Assembly (NCBI GenBank): GCA_030041095.1
Contig: JASHON010000143.1
Span: forward strand, 1-43,817
Direction of reading: 5' to 3'
Length of the DNA stretch: 43,817 nt
From: Terriglobia bacterium
GTDB taxonomy: Bacteria; Acidobacteriota; Terriglobia; UBA7540
In this document: one piece after another, positions 34,589 through 43,126 of the stretch
How the letters are laid out: the number at the start of each line of letters is the position of its first letter
How positions within the stretch are numbered: the first letter of the stretch is position 1
The notes under the pieces: model-generated
The model's input: only the letters and a program-made list of their open reading frames with translations
Database searches by the model: none
What the model was told of the DNA's origin: nothing
Made by a program: the position numbers and the translations under genes

Positions 34589-35935
34589 ATGGCCACCGAA
34601 CGGCAACTTGCTCACGAGCCAGCGCCCGAATATGGGCGCGGAAGGCAGCTTGCCCACCGGATCTTTATGGAGACGATGGCTGCAATCGACGTGCGGCGCG
34701 TCATGCTGCAGAAGATCCAACTCGAGGGGGAAGACCTCGTTGTGGGCGAGTCTCTCCGGCTGCCCCTTCGCAAACCACCACTGGTCGTCGCCATTGGCAA
34801 AGCTGCGACGAGGATGGCAACCGTCCTCGACTCGATCCTGGGCGGGAGGATCGGCGGGGGAGTGGTTGTGTCGCCCGTCGAGCCGGCGGAGAAATTGAGT
34901 CGGTTTCAGTTTTATGCAGGTGGCCATCCTTATCCCACAGCCGGCAGCCGGAAGGGCGCTGAAGCCGCGATCGATCTGGTTTCGGGGCTCACGGCGAGCG
35001 ACATGGTGATCTACTTGATCTCGGGCGGAGGATCGTCGGCATTTGAAAAGCCGATCGATCCGGAAATCACCATCGCGGACTTGGTTGAGTTCAATCGGGC
35101 GCTCGTCAATAGCAGCCTGCCTATCGAAGAAATCAATGTATTGCGCAAGCATCTTTCGGCGATCAAGGGAGGGCGCCTCGCAATGGCTGCCTTTCCGGCA
35201 CGCCAGTTGACCATCTATATCTCGGATGTGCCGGCCTCAATGCCCTCTATGGCGGCTTCCGGTCCGTCCATGCCGGATGAATCCACCAGCGAACTCTGTT
35301 ATGAGCTTGCGGAGCGAAGCGGCCTGATACCGCGGTTTCCCGCCCGAATCCGGAAGCACTTTGAAGAGAAGACTCTGGCAGAAACACCGAAGCCCGGCGA
35401 CGCGTGCTTTGCCCATTCCGACTATTTCTGCCTGCTCTCCAGCGAGGACGCGGTGAAGGCGGCCAAAAAAGCAGCGGCAGAGCTGGGGTTCGAAGCCGAA
35501 ATTGATTCTGCCGAGCGGGACGGCGAGTACCGGGAAGCAGCGGACGCGGCGCTGAGCGCCCTGGATATGTTTGCGAAATCCCAAGCGGGTCGGGTTGTTT
35601 GCCTGGTGATGGGCGGCGAGGTCACTTGCCCGGTGACGGGGCTTGGCTTGGGAGGAAGGAATTCGTCATTCGCGCTCTACGCCGCACAGAAGATTGAAGG
35701 CGAGAGGCGGGTTGTGCTCAGCGCCGCCACCGACGGACGCGACGGCAACAGTCCTTCTTGCGGCGCGGTGGCTGACGGCAACACGATTTCGCGCGCGCGG
35801 GCTTTAGGGCTTGACCCTGCACAATTCCTCGCAGAGAGCGATGCTTACCATTTCTTCCGCACTTTGGGTGATACGATCGAGACAGGATTCACCGAAAACA
35901 ACGTACGGGACGTGCGCTTGTTGATGAGCTTCTGA
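34589..35935 (+). CDS. Glycerate 2-kinase (MOFRL/DUF4147 class)
   Basis: Class II glycerate kinase expected to convert D-glycerate to 2-phosphoglycerate with ATP. It has 448 residues. The N-terminal DUF4147 domain (about 20-270) shows VVAIGKAATRMA, GGHPYPTAGSRKGAEAA, YLISGGGSSAFEKP, NVLRKHLSAIKGGRLA and TIYISDVPA. The C-terminal MOFRL domain (about 330-445) shows VVCLVMGGEVTCPVTGLGLGGRNSSFAL (in part GLGGRNSSFAL) and AATDGRDGNSPSCGAV. The following gene encodes a beta-hydroxyacid dehydrogenase, which would supply glycerate from tartronate semialdehyde, so the pair probably handles glyoxylate-derived carbon. Confidence 0.92.
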   Translation: MATERQLAHEPAPEYGRGRQLAHRIFMETMAAIDVRRVMLQKIQLEGEDLVVGESLRLPLRKPPLVVAIGKAATRMATVLDSILGGRIGGGVVVSPVEPAEKLSRFQFYAGGHPYPTAGSRKGAEAAIDLVSGLTASDMVIYLISGGGSSAFEKPIDPEITIADLVEFNRALVNSSLPIEEINVLRKHLSAIKGGRLAMAAFPARQLTIYISDVPASMPSMAASGPSMPDESTSELCYELAERSGLIPRFPARIRKHFEEKTLAETPKPGDACFAHSDYFCLLSSEDAVKAAKKAAAELGFEAEIDSAERDGEYREAADAALSALDMFAKSQAGRVVCLVMGGEVTCPVTGLGLGGRNSSFALYAAQKIEGERRVVLSAATDGRDGNSPSCGAVADGNTISRARALGLDPAQFLAESDAYHFFRTLGDTIETGFTENNVRDVRLLMSF

Positions 35936-36017
35936 ACGCGCCGGCTATGGTTCCGGCATACGGGCGCTGCCTTCCAGGCGCATCCAACAAGCGGATGAGG
36001 GTCACAAGGAGGTTACT

Positions 36018-36920
36018 ATGCCGCAAACGATTGGCTTTATCGGTCTGGGTATCATGGGGCAGCCCATGGCGCTGAACTTGATGCAGGCAGGCTACGCATT
36101 GCAGGTATTTAACCGTACGGCAAGCAAGGCGGAGACGCTGCAGCAAGCCGGAGCGAAGGTTTGTACGACTCCAGCGGAGGCCGCAAGCGATGCGGACTTT
36201 GTCATATCCATCGTGAGTGACACCGCTGCCATGGAGGCGGTGACGCTCGGCCCGCAGGGATTAATGGAGACGCTGGGCAAAGGATCCTTGTTCATCGATT
36301 CGAGCACGATCAGTCCCGTTGCGAGCCGCCGTTTCGCCTGCCACGCCGCCGGTCGTGGCGCGCAGATGCTCGACGCTCCGGTCACGGGCAGTAAACATGG
36401 AGCGGAAAGGGGCGAGTTGACGTTCATGATTGGAGGAGAGCGCGCCGCCATGGATCGCGCGATGTCTGTGCTTCGCGTTCTCGGCAAGAAGCACATTTAC
36501 TGCGGAGCCAATGGCGCCGGCTTGTCCGCCAAGCTTGCGCAGAATGCCATTCAGGCCACGATGGTGGAAGTTTTTTGTGAAGGCTTCGTGCTAGCGGCCA
36601 AGGCGGGCGTCGCGCCGGCCGTGATGATGGAAATCATTCAGTCCAGCATGGCGCGAGCGGCGCTGACGGATTTCAAGGCGCCTTTCATTTTCAAAGGTGA
36701 CTTCACTCCCTACTTCCCGCTTAAGCTCATGCACAAAGACCTCGAGCTGGCTATGGAAGCTGCGTATGCACAGAGCGTCGTCATGCCGGCTGCCGCTGCC
36801 GTAAAAGAGGTGTATGGCGCGGCGAAGGCTAAAGGACAGGGCGATCGGGATTATGCCGCCGTCATTACTTTCCTCGAAGAAGTGGCCGGCATTGAGGTGC
36901 GCAGCAACAGCAAAGCGTGA
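36018..36920 (+). CDS. Beta-hydroxyacid dehydrogenase (tartronate semialdehyde reductase-like)
   Basis: NAD(P)-dependent oxidoreductase of 300 residues. The Rossmann loop is IGFIGLGIMGQPMALNL (5-21), the substrate-binding segment is FIDSSTISP and DAPVTGSKHGAERGEL (a variant of DAPVSGG), and the catalytic Lys lies in GANGAGLSAKLAQNAI. The C-terminal FPLKLMHKDLELAMEAA is typical of the GarR/GLYR/3-hydroxyisobutyrate group. A strong AAGGAGGTTACT precedes ATG 36018. Position 82 bp after the glycerate kinase favours tartronate semialdehyde or glyoxylate/succinate semialdehyde reduction over 3-hydroxyisobutyrate oxidation, but specificity cannot be read directly. Confidence 0.9.
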   Translation: MPQTIGFIGLGIMGQPMALNLMQAGYALQVFNRTASKAETLQQAGAKVCTTPAEAASDADFVISIVSDTAAMEAVTLGPQGLMETLGKGSLFIDSSTISPVASRRFACHAAGRGAQMLDAPVTGSKHGAERGELTFMIGGERAAMDRAMSVLRVLGKKHIYCGANGAGLSAKLAQNAIQATMVEVFCEGFVLAAKAGVAPAVMMEIIQSSMARAALTDFKAPFIFKGDFTPYFPLKLMHKDLELAMEAAYAQSVVMPAAAAVKEVYGAAKAKGQGDRDYAAVITFLEEVAGIEVRSNSKA

Positions 36921-37032
36921 GCGGCTGCTCGTATGCTCGCGCGTTGACTCTGGCCGGAACCATCTGTTAGATTGAGTTCAGGCAAGACGCTTATCAGAGG
37001 TCGGATCAATACTCGCAAAAATTAAAAACGGC

Positions 37033-37899
37033 GTGGTGATGGTCTTGGCCGCTGCAGGTCTGTTTGGCTGCGCGGTCAACCAAACCACGCACATCCCTCC
37101 AGGACTACGCCCGCCGCCTCCGCGAATCGCGTCGCTTCATGACCTGATCGCGGAGATTAACGATCAGAGCGCGGAGATCCAGACGCTTTCGGCGACACTG
37201 GAATTACAGCCCAGCGAAGGCTCCGTGTACACCGGAGTGATCAAGCAATATCACGATCTGCGGGGTTACATCCTTCTGAAGCGCCCGGCCTGGATTCGGA
37301 TGCAAGGCCAGGTCCCGGTGGTGGGGACGGATCTCTTTGACATGGCTTCCGACGGCGAGCGCTTTGACCTTTACGTTCCGTCCAAGAACGTATTCTATGA
37401 AGGCTCGAACTCGGTAACCAGTTCGCTGAAGAATTCGTTAAAAGCATTGAGGCCCGAAGACGTCGTGGACGGGCTGCTGCTACAGCCCATCAACGAGGCA
37501 ACGAGCAGTTATTTTGTGGAGGAGGCAGAACAGGGAATCAACCAGGACTACGTCGTCGGGGTCCTGGGCGCTTCCGGTGAGGGCGCTGTGACGCTCGAGC
37601 GCCAGATTTGGTTCGATCGTACCAACATGCAGATCGTGCGGGTGCAGATGTACGGGACTGGTGGAAAATACCTGGAGGACGTGCAATACGGCAATTATGT
37701 CAATTTCGGGGGCATTCATTATCCATCGCGGATCACGATCCGGCGTCCGGGCGAAGGGCTCTCGCTCGGGATCACCATTCTTCAGCCAAAGTTCAACCTG
37801 CCGATCCCTCAATCAAAGTTCTCGCTCGCCCTGCCACCGGGCGCGCACCGGGTGATGCTGGATTCTCCGCGCGCCCTCCGAGGTTCAGATGACCCGTAG
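37033..37899 (+). CDS. LolA/LolB-like (DUF4292-type) lipoprotein
   Basis: Predicted envelope lipoprotein of 288 residues from GTG 37033. A hydrophobic VMVLAAAGLFGC supplies the lipobox with Cys at residue 13. From this start the signal peptide has no basic residue and only 12 residues. The in-frame stretch upstream adds LAKIKNG, a normal basic region, but the only codons there that could start are ATA 37009 or ATT 37021. The mature part contains LSATLELQPSEGSVYTGVIKQYHDLRGYILLKRPAWIRMQGQVPVVGTDLF (in part LLKRPAWIRMQGQVPVVGT), YVPSKNVFYEG and WFDRTNMQIVRVQMY, a half-barrel pattern like LolA/LolB. It overlaps the permease gene by 11 nt and so starts a transporter cluster. Confidence 0.8.
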   Translation: MVMVLAAAGLFGCAVNQTTHIPPGLRPPPPRIASLHDLIAEINDQSAEIQTLSATLELQPSEGSVYTGVIKQYHDLRGYILLKRPAWIRMQGQVPVVGTDLFDMASDGERFDLYVPSKNVFYEGSNSVTSSLKNSLKALRPEDVVDGLLLQPINEATSSYFVEEAEQGINQDYVVGVLGASGEGAVTLERQIWFDRTNMQIVRVQMYGTGGKYLEDVQYGNYVNFGGIHYPSRITIRRPGEGLSLGITILQPKFNLPIPQSKFSLALPPGAHRVMLDSPRALRGSDDP

Positions 37900-38989
37900 G
37901 ATCATTTTGGCGAATGTGCTGCACAGGCCGATTCGCAGCATCGTCAGCGTTCTTGCCGTCGCCATTGAAGTGGCGCTGGTTCTGCTCGTAGTTGGGATGA
38001 CCACGGGAATGCTGCGAGCGGGCGCCGAGCGTGTCCATGGCGTGGGCGCGGACATCATGGTGCAACCGCCCGGAGCTTCACTTTTCCTGGGTGTCACCAG
38101 CGCCCCGATGCCGGTGACGATTGGGGATGTTCTGCGAACGTTGCCGCGCGTTCAGGCCGTGACGCCAGTCCTCCTTCAGTTCAATACCGATGGCGGGCTG
38201 AACCTGATTTACGGCATTGATATGAAGTCGTGGAATGAGGTGAGCGGAGGGTTTGTCTACGACTCGGGCGGGCCGCTGGTCAACCCCTTCGACATCATCG
38301 TCGATAACTATTACGCGCAGGACAATGGCGTCAAGGTGGGACAGACGCTCCAATTGCTCGGCCACGCCTTCCACGTGGCGGGCATCGTCGAGCACGGCAA
38401 AGGTGCGCGCCTTTACGTCCCGCTTCCTACTTTGCAGGAGTTACAGGGCGACATGAATCACGCCTCCATTTTCTTCGTCAAGTGCGCCAAGCAGCAGGAT
38501 ACGCCGGACGTTCTTGCGGCCATCAAGAAACTGCTTCCGGACAATAAGGTGCTCTCCGTAGATCAATACATGTCGATGCTCACATCCAGTGACTTGCCCG
38601 CGCTGCGCGACTTCGTGAACGTGATGATCACGATCGCGGTGGGAATCGGATTTCTGGTGCTCTTTCTTTCCATGTACACCACCATTACGGAGCGGACGCG
38701 GGAAATCGGCATTCTGAAGTCTCTTGGAGCATCCAAGTTGTATGTGATCGATCTCATTCTCGAGGAAGCCGGAGTTTTGTCGCTGGTGGGTATTGTATGC
38801 GGGTTTGTGGCCACCCTGATGGTGCAAAAGCTCACCATGGCATACGATCCCACCGTGCCCGTGCACCTAACGACGGGATGGTTTGTGCGGGCGGCCGTGC
38901 TGGCCATTGCAGGCTGCGCGATCGGCTCGTTCTATCCGGCCCTGCGGGCTGCCAGCCTCGATCCCGTCGAGGCGCTGGCATACGAGTAG
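37889..38989 (+). CDS. FtsX/MacB-like ABC transporter permease
   Basis: Inner-membrane permease of 366 residues. One N-terminal membrane helix (about 18-40, [20 protein letters not shown]) is followed by a large periplasmic domain (about 45-240), then three helices at about 245-268, 298-320 and 332-352 with the FtsX signature [28 protein letters not shown] (in part [12 protein letters not shown]). The topology is that of type VII ABC permeases (LolC/E, MacB, FtsX), which transfer mechanical force to periplasmic partners rather than moving substrate through the membrane. The adjacent gene encodes its ATPase; LolA-like proteins flank both, suggesting lipoprotein or lipid extraction (inference). 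Confidence 0.92.
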   Translation: MTRRIILANVLHRPIRSIVSVLAVAIEVALVLLVVGMTTGMLRAGAERVHGVGADIMVQPPGASLFLGVTSAPMPVTIGDVLRTLPRVQAVTPVLLQFNTDGGLNLIYGIDMKSWNEVSGGFVYDSGGPLVNPFDIIVDNYYAQDNGVKVGQTLQLLGHAFHVAGIVEHGKGARLYVPLPTLQELQGDMNHASIFFVKCAKQQDTPDVLAAIKKLLPDNKVLSVDQYMSMLTSSDLPALRDFVNVMITIAVGIGFLVLFLSMYTTITERTREIGILKSLGASKLYVIDLILEEAGVLSLVGIVCGFVATLMVQKLTMAYDPTVPVHLTTGWFVRAAVLAIAGCAIGSFYPALRAASLDPVEALAYE

Positions 38990-38997
38990 GCATCAAT

Positions 38998-39678
38998 ATG
39001 GCGCACGCGCAGCCGATCATCGTCACCCTGGACCTGAAGAAGGTCTATCGCACGGGAAAGGTGGAAACGCCGGCGGTGCGAGGGGTCTCGCTGCGGGTAT
39101 CCGAGGGGGAATTCGTGGCCATCGTCGGACCGTCGGGGTGCGGGAAATCGACTTTGTTGCATCTGCTCGGCGGCCTGGCTTCGCCCACAAGCGGGAAGAT
39201 TATCGTGGACGGCAACGACTTCAGCGCCATGTCCGATGCCGAGCGCACGCGGTTCCGGCGGCACGAGGTGGGGTTTGTGTTTCAACGCTTCAATTTGCTT
39301 CCCACCTTGAACGCCCGGCAGAACATCGCGCTCGCACAATCCATCCAGGGAAACGGGTTCAACCCGCACCGCTTTCAGAAGGTTGTTGAAATGCTGGGAA
39401 TCGGGGACAAATTGGAGAATCGGCCTTATGCCCTTTCCGGAGGCGAGCAGCAACGGGTCGCCATCGCGCGTGCGGTGATTGCAGAGCCGAAGATTCTGCT
39501 GGCGGACGAGCCTACGGGAAACCTGGATACGGAAAACTCTCACGCCGTGCTCAACATGATCAGGTCGCTCAACCGGTCGCTCGGGCAGAGCATCCTGATG
39601 ATCACTCATAATCTGGAGGCCGCAGCCGTGGCCGATCGCATCATCCACATGCGGGACGGGCAGATCGTTGACGATTGA
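38998..39678 (+). CDS. LolD/MacB-type ABC transporter ATPase
   Basis: ATP-binding subunit of 226 residues, partner of the FtsX-like permease. Walker A is GPSGCGKS at 44-51, the Q-loop is [16 protein letters not shown], the signature is [16 protein letters not shown], Walker B is [12 protein letters not shown] and the H-loop is MITHNLE. The FQxFNLLPxLxAxxN pattern is typical of the LolD/MacB/FtsE group. ATG 38998 lies eight bases after the permease stop. The longer open frame upstream overlaps the permease and is not used. Confidence 0.95.
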   Translation: MAHAQPIIVTLDLKKVYRTGKVETPAVRGVSLRVSEGEFVAIVGPSGCGKSTLLHLLGGLASPTSGKIIVDGNDFSAMSDAERTRFRRHEVGFVFQRFNLLPTLNARQNIALAQSIQGNGFNPHRFQKVVEMLGIGDKLENRPYALSGGEQQRVAIARAVIAEPKILLADEPTGNLDTENSHAVLNMIRSLNRSLGQSILMITHNLEAAAVADRIIHMRDGQIVDD

Positions 39679-39716
39679 CTTTGTAGTTGGGAGAGAGTAT
39701 TTTCCGGAATTGGCGT

Positions 39717-40187
39717 ATGGCGCAAAGCGCGGAGATTCCGGAGCAGACGGTCGCAAAGTCAGACTGCGGCGAAGACCCAGCCGAACCAACAAGCCACTGG
39801 GCTGTGCTGAAGCAGATGGCCCACCGGTCGATCCTGTGGACCTACGAGCGAGGCTCGTGGCAATACGACGCGATGTGCGCCATCATTCTGGCGTTTATCT
39901 TTCTCACGCCGCCCTCCTGGTTCCACGACAAGCCGACGCTGGGGCTCACCAACCTCCGCTATGCGCACGGTGTCATCCAGCTTGGACGCAGCAGGGACGG
40001 CTGGCACTTCCTCGTGGATTCCCGCCTGGTCGCCGCCATGGCCCCTCTCAAGCCCGATGACGCCATACGCCAAATCCTGCAAGAACGTTTTCACCGGCCG
40101 GTCCAGTTGAAATCCGTTGTGATTCTGTTCGACAAACGTAACGTCATCCTCGGTTACACGGTGGTATTTTCCGCACTGCAGCATTAG
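39717..40187 (+). CDS. Small single-pass membrane protein of unknown function
   Basis: 156 residues from ATG 39717; a TTG at 39687 would add 10. The N-terminal 50 residues are polar and probably cytoplasmic (EQTVAKSDCGEDPAEPTSHW). One transmembrane helix follows near residues 53-67 (YDAMCAIILAFIFLTPPSW), then a small C-terminal domain (HDKPTLGLTNLRYAHGVIQLG, DAIRQILQERFHRPVQLKSVVILFDKRNVILGYTVVF) of alpha/beta character, presumably periplasmic. The helix is too far from the N-terminus for a signal peptide, giving a TonB-like topology without a proline linker. I do not recognise a family. It lies between the ATPase and LolA-like genes of an apparent operon. Confidence 0.7.
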   Translation: MAQSAEIPEQTVAKSDCGEDPAEPTSHWAVLKQMAHRSILWTYERGSWQYDAMCAIILAFIFLTPPSWFHDKPTLGLTNLRYAHGVIQLGRSRDGWHFLVDSRLVAAMAPLKPDDAIRQILQERFHRPVQLKSVVILFDKRNVILGYTVVFSALQH

Positions 40188-40294
40188 CGCTTGAGGACCG
40201 GTTTCGGCCGCTTCGAAGAACTCAGTTGTCCGGCCACGCGCGGTGGCTCTACACTGGGGGTGGGCAGCTTTGAGGGCTCGAGGATACGACGCTT

Positions 40295-41020
40295 TTGGGG
40301 TACTGGAGGAAAATACGGCGTGTTGGATTCTCCGTCATGGGGGCGCTGATCGTCGCGGCCTGCGCCGGAAGCGCACGGCCGGCACGAGGACAGGCGAAGC
40401 CGGCATCCGTGAAGCAAAGCATGGTGCTGGCCCGGATGGACCAGGCAGCCATCGCGGTCAGGGCAATTTCCGCCAAGCTGGTTAAAACGACGGTGACGGT
40501 TCTGGTCAACGACCGATCGACGCAATCGGGGACGATCTATTATAAGAAGGGCAAAAAGCCGAAACTGCTGATTCGGTTTGCGGAGCCGAGCGCCGAGACG
40601 ATTCTTATCAAGAACGATCGCGCAAGCATCTATTACCCGCGTCTGAATCAAATCCAGGAATTCAACCTCGAGCAACGACGCGACGTCCTGCAACAGTTTT
40701 TGCTGCTCGGGTTTGGCACTGAGACCAGCGAGCTCCGGGAATCGTATCACCTAAAGTATTTAGGTGTGGAGAATCTCGACGGCCAAGAAACTCCGGTGTT
40801 GGAACTGACCCCGCGCAGCGCGAGCGTTGCCCGCCAACTCAAGAAGGTTGACCTATGGATCAGCGAGCGAAGCTGGCTGCCCGTCCAGCAAGAGTTCTTT
40901 GAGCCGAGCGGCGATTATATTATTGCCCGCTACGCCAGCCTGAAGATCAACTCTCCCATGCCGCGCGCCATCTTCAAAATCAAAGCGAAGCCCGGAGTCC
41001 AGCGCGTCAAAATGGACTGA
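40295..41020 (+). CDS. LolA-like outer-membrane lipoprotein-sorting protein
   Basis: Exported LolA-fold protein of 241 residues from TTG 40295 (GAGG about 11 bases upstream). The signal is MGYWRKIRRVGFSVMGALIVAAC with a lipobox-like VAAC, so the protein may be lipid-anchored, unlike soluble LolA of E. coli. The mature part (about 38-241) shows ARMDQAAIAVRAISAKLVKT, GTIYYKKGKKPKLLIRFAEP, ILIKNDRASIYYPRLNQIQEFNL, LELTPRSASVARQLKKVDLWIS and LPVQQEFFEPSGDY, the usual succession of strands in COG2834-type proteins. Located downstream of the ABC permease and ATPase, it is a plausible periplasmic carrier for what that transporter releases. Confidence 0.85.
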   Translation: MGYWRKIRRVGFSVMGALIVAACAGSARPARGQAKPASVKQSMVLARMDQAAIAVRAISAKLVKTTVTVLVNDRSTQSGTIYYKKGKKPKLLIRFAEPSAETILIKNDRASIYYPRLNQIQEFNLEQRRDVLQQFLLLGFGTETSELRESYHLKYLGVENLDGQETPVLELTPRSASVARQLKKVDLWISERSWLPVQQEFFEPSGDYIIARYASLKINSPMPRAIFKIKAKPGVQRVKMD

Positions 41021-41054
41021 TGCTCCACCGCCTTCGGTTGGCAACGGAATTCTT

Positions 41055-42083
41055 ATGAGCCGTACGAAACTCCGCAGAAGGATTCGTTTTATCAGCCGGC
41101 GGTTGCGCGAGCTTCGAGCCATCGCCAAAGGCATTATCTCGACGCGGCATCCTATCGACGTCCATCTCATACCGATGCGCCGCTGCAATCTCTCTTGCGC
41201 GTACTGCAATGAATACGATGATTTTTCGAAGCCCGTGCCGCTGCCCGTGCTGGCGGGTCGAGTGGCTAAGCTGGCGGCTTTGGGCGCCAGCATCATCACC
41301 ATCAGCGGCGGCGAGCCTCTGCTTCATCCCGAACTCGACGGCCTCATTCGGGCCATTCGGCAGCGTGGCATGCTGGCCGGGCTCATTACCAACGGATATC
41401 TGCTGACGCCCGATCGCATCCAGCGGCTGAACGGGGCTGGACTCGACCATCTTCAGATCAGCATCGATAACGTCATGCCCGATGACGTATCGAAAAAAAG
41501 TTTGAAGGTACTGGGCCAAAAGCTCAAGAATCTTGCGGACTATGCGGAGTTTCACGTAAACATCAATTCAGTGCTCGGCAGCGCCATTCACAATCCGCAG
41601 GACGCCATCGTCGTAGCGCAGCGCGCCCGCGAGCTTGGATTCACCACCACCGTTGGCATCATCCACGACCATTCAGGCCAGCTTGTGCCGCTGAGTGAGG
41701 AGCAATCTGCCATCTTCGAACAGATCGCGAGGATGAGCCGGCGCTCCTATTCGCGCTTTTATATTGCTTTTCAGAGGAATATCGCTCGCGGGCAGGAAAA
41801 CTCATGGCGGTGCCGCGCCGGCAGCCGCTATCTCTACATCTGCGAGGCCGGCCTCGTTCACTATTGTTCCCAGCAGCGCGGCTACCCGGGCATTCCGCTC
41901 GAACAGTATTCCCGCGCTCATCTTCAGCGCGAATATCTGACGCGCAAAGCGTGCGCTCCGCGGTGCACCGTCTCCTGCGTCCAAACCATCGGCTTGTTCG
42001 ATAACTGGCGCGATCCGCAAACACGCGAAGCTTTCGATCGCGTCCCCGCCGCCCAAACCGAGGTCTCCGGCTCGGAATGCTAG
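41055..42083 (+). CDS. Radical SAM protein with C-terminal cysteine-rich region
   Basis: Radical SAM enzyme of 342 residues. The cluster motif is CNLSCAYC (Cys44, 48, 51), followed by ISGGEPLLHPELDGLI (about 85-100), GLITNGYLL and LDHLQISIDNV. The C-terminal third carries Cys in WRCRAGSRYLYICEAGLVHYC and RKACAPRCTVSCVQ, consistent with a SPASM/Twitch-type auxiliary cluster. A basic, amphipathic N-terminus (KLRRRIRFISRRLRELR) could bind membranes. No RiPP precursor-like short gene was found nearby. It lies 34 bp after the LolA-like gene, so it is probably in the same operon. The substrate is unknown; a lipid, hopanoid or lipoprotein modification is speculative. Confidence 0.85.
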   Translation: MSRTKLRRRIRFISRRLRELRAIAKGIISTRHPIDVHLIPMRRCNLSCAYCNEYDDFSKPVPLPVLAGRVAKLAALGASIITISGGEPLLHPELDGLIRAIRQRGMLAGLITNGYLLTPDRIQRLNGAGLDHLQISIDNVMPDDVSKKSLKVLGQKLKNLADYAEFHVNINSVLGSAIHNPQDAIVVAQRARELGFTTTVGIIHDHSGQLVPLSEEQSAIFEQIARMSRRSYSRFYIAFQRNIARGQENSWRCRAGSRYLYICEAGLVHYCSQQRGYPGIPLEQYSRAHLQREYLTRKACAPRCTVSCVQTIGLFDNWRDPQTREAFDRVPAAQTEVSGSEC

Positions 42084-42304
42084 TGGCCCGTCCCACGTGA
42101 TTTTTGAGAATCTCCTGGCACCATTGGGGAAAAGAGCGGTGAGCCCGTTCGCCCTTTTGCTGCGAACGGCCCCAAGCGCAGCGAAGGGACTCAGGATAAA
42201 CTCCGCGAGCCTTGTGAGGGGGTGGCCAAAGACCGCCCGTGTCAGGACTTAACCGGGACAGCCTGCCGGTGCTGCGGTCTGACGCAAGCTGCGTCTCACA
42301 GTCG
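42084..42304. other. Convergent intergenic region
   Basis: 221 bp between the radical SAM gene and pcm. GTCTGAC (42278-42284) and GTCAGAC (42303-42309) form interrupted arms across the pcm stop, with a smaller GACGCA/TGCGTC hairpin at 42281-42295. There is no T tract on either strand. Bidirectional termination is possible but not demonstrated. No gene is supportable. Confidence 0.3.
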
Positions 42305-43000
42305 TCAGACGATATGGAATCTCGAAAATCTTGCGGCTCGTAGCGTGCTTGGAGGCCAGCCGTGCTTGCCGGTCAACGGCACGAACTGGCATGGGTCCAG
42401 CCACTTTGTAGACAACTGCTCCGGCGTTTTCTCAAGAAGCTGTAACCACTGGGATTCGAGATCACCCACGGGAATCACCAGCCGGCCGCCGTCGGCCAAT
42501 TGCTCGATGAGCGCCGGAGGCACTTGAGGCGATCCGGCCGTCACCAGAATGATTTGATAGGGAGCAGCAGGACTGTAACCCTCCGTGCCGTCGGCGCAAA
42601 TCACGTCAACACCGTCAAAGCCGAGCCGGGAAAGCCGCGCCCGCGCCGCATCGGCAAGCCTCGGATTCAATTCAAGTGAAAAGACGCGCGCGCCCAGAAA
42701 GGACAGGATTGCAGCCTGATATCCGGATCCTGTGCCAATTTCCAAGGCTTTGTCGCCCGGCGCGACTCGCGCCACCTGCGTCATCGCAGCAACCATGTAA
42801 GGCTGAGAAATGGTTTCGGTCCGGCCAATCGGCAGCGCGCGGTCGTGGTAAGCAGCTTCCAAGTACTCAGGCGGCACGAATTCATGGCGCGGAACGTGGA
42901 GCATGGCGTTCAAAACGCGCAGATCGCCTATGCCGCGCCGGCGCAATTGCACGTCAATCATTTGCCTGCGCTCGAGCTCGAACGGCTTGAAATCACTCAT
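42305..43000 (-). CDS. pcm: Protein-L-isoaspartate O-methyltransferase
   Basis: Repairs isoaspartyl residues in aged proteins using SAM. It has 231 residues from ATG 43000. Motifs: VLNAMLHVPRHEFVPPEY, AYHDRALPIGRTETISQPYMVAAMT with the substrate-binding TxSQP, the SAM-binding ALEIGTGSGYQAAILS, ADGTEGYSPAAPYQIILVTAGSP and GGRLVIPVG. The open frame extends to 43150 only because it enters a REP-like element, so the 50-residue extension is rejected. The Shine-Dalgarno is weak. Confidence 0.95.
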   Translation of the reverse strand: MSDFKPFELERRQMIDVQLRRRGIGDLRVLNAMLHVPRHEFVPPEYLEAAYHDRALPIGRTETISQPYMVAAMTQVARVAPGDKALEIGTGSGYQAAILSFLGARVFSLELNPRLADAARARLSRLGFDGVDVICADGTEGYSPAAPYQIILVTAGSPQVPPALIEQLADGGRLVIPVGDLESQWLQLLEKTPEQLSTKWLDPCQFVPLTGKHGWPPSTLRAARFSRFHIV

Positions 43001-43126
43001 GAACTGAATCCAACACCCGCGGGGCAAGCTTTGGGGGAGTACAGTTTCAGTATATTCCCGGCTTGCGGTAGCGTCTACACGGCGATCACGTTTACAGGCT
43101 GAGGAAAAAGTCTTTCGGGAGTTGAC

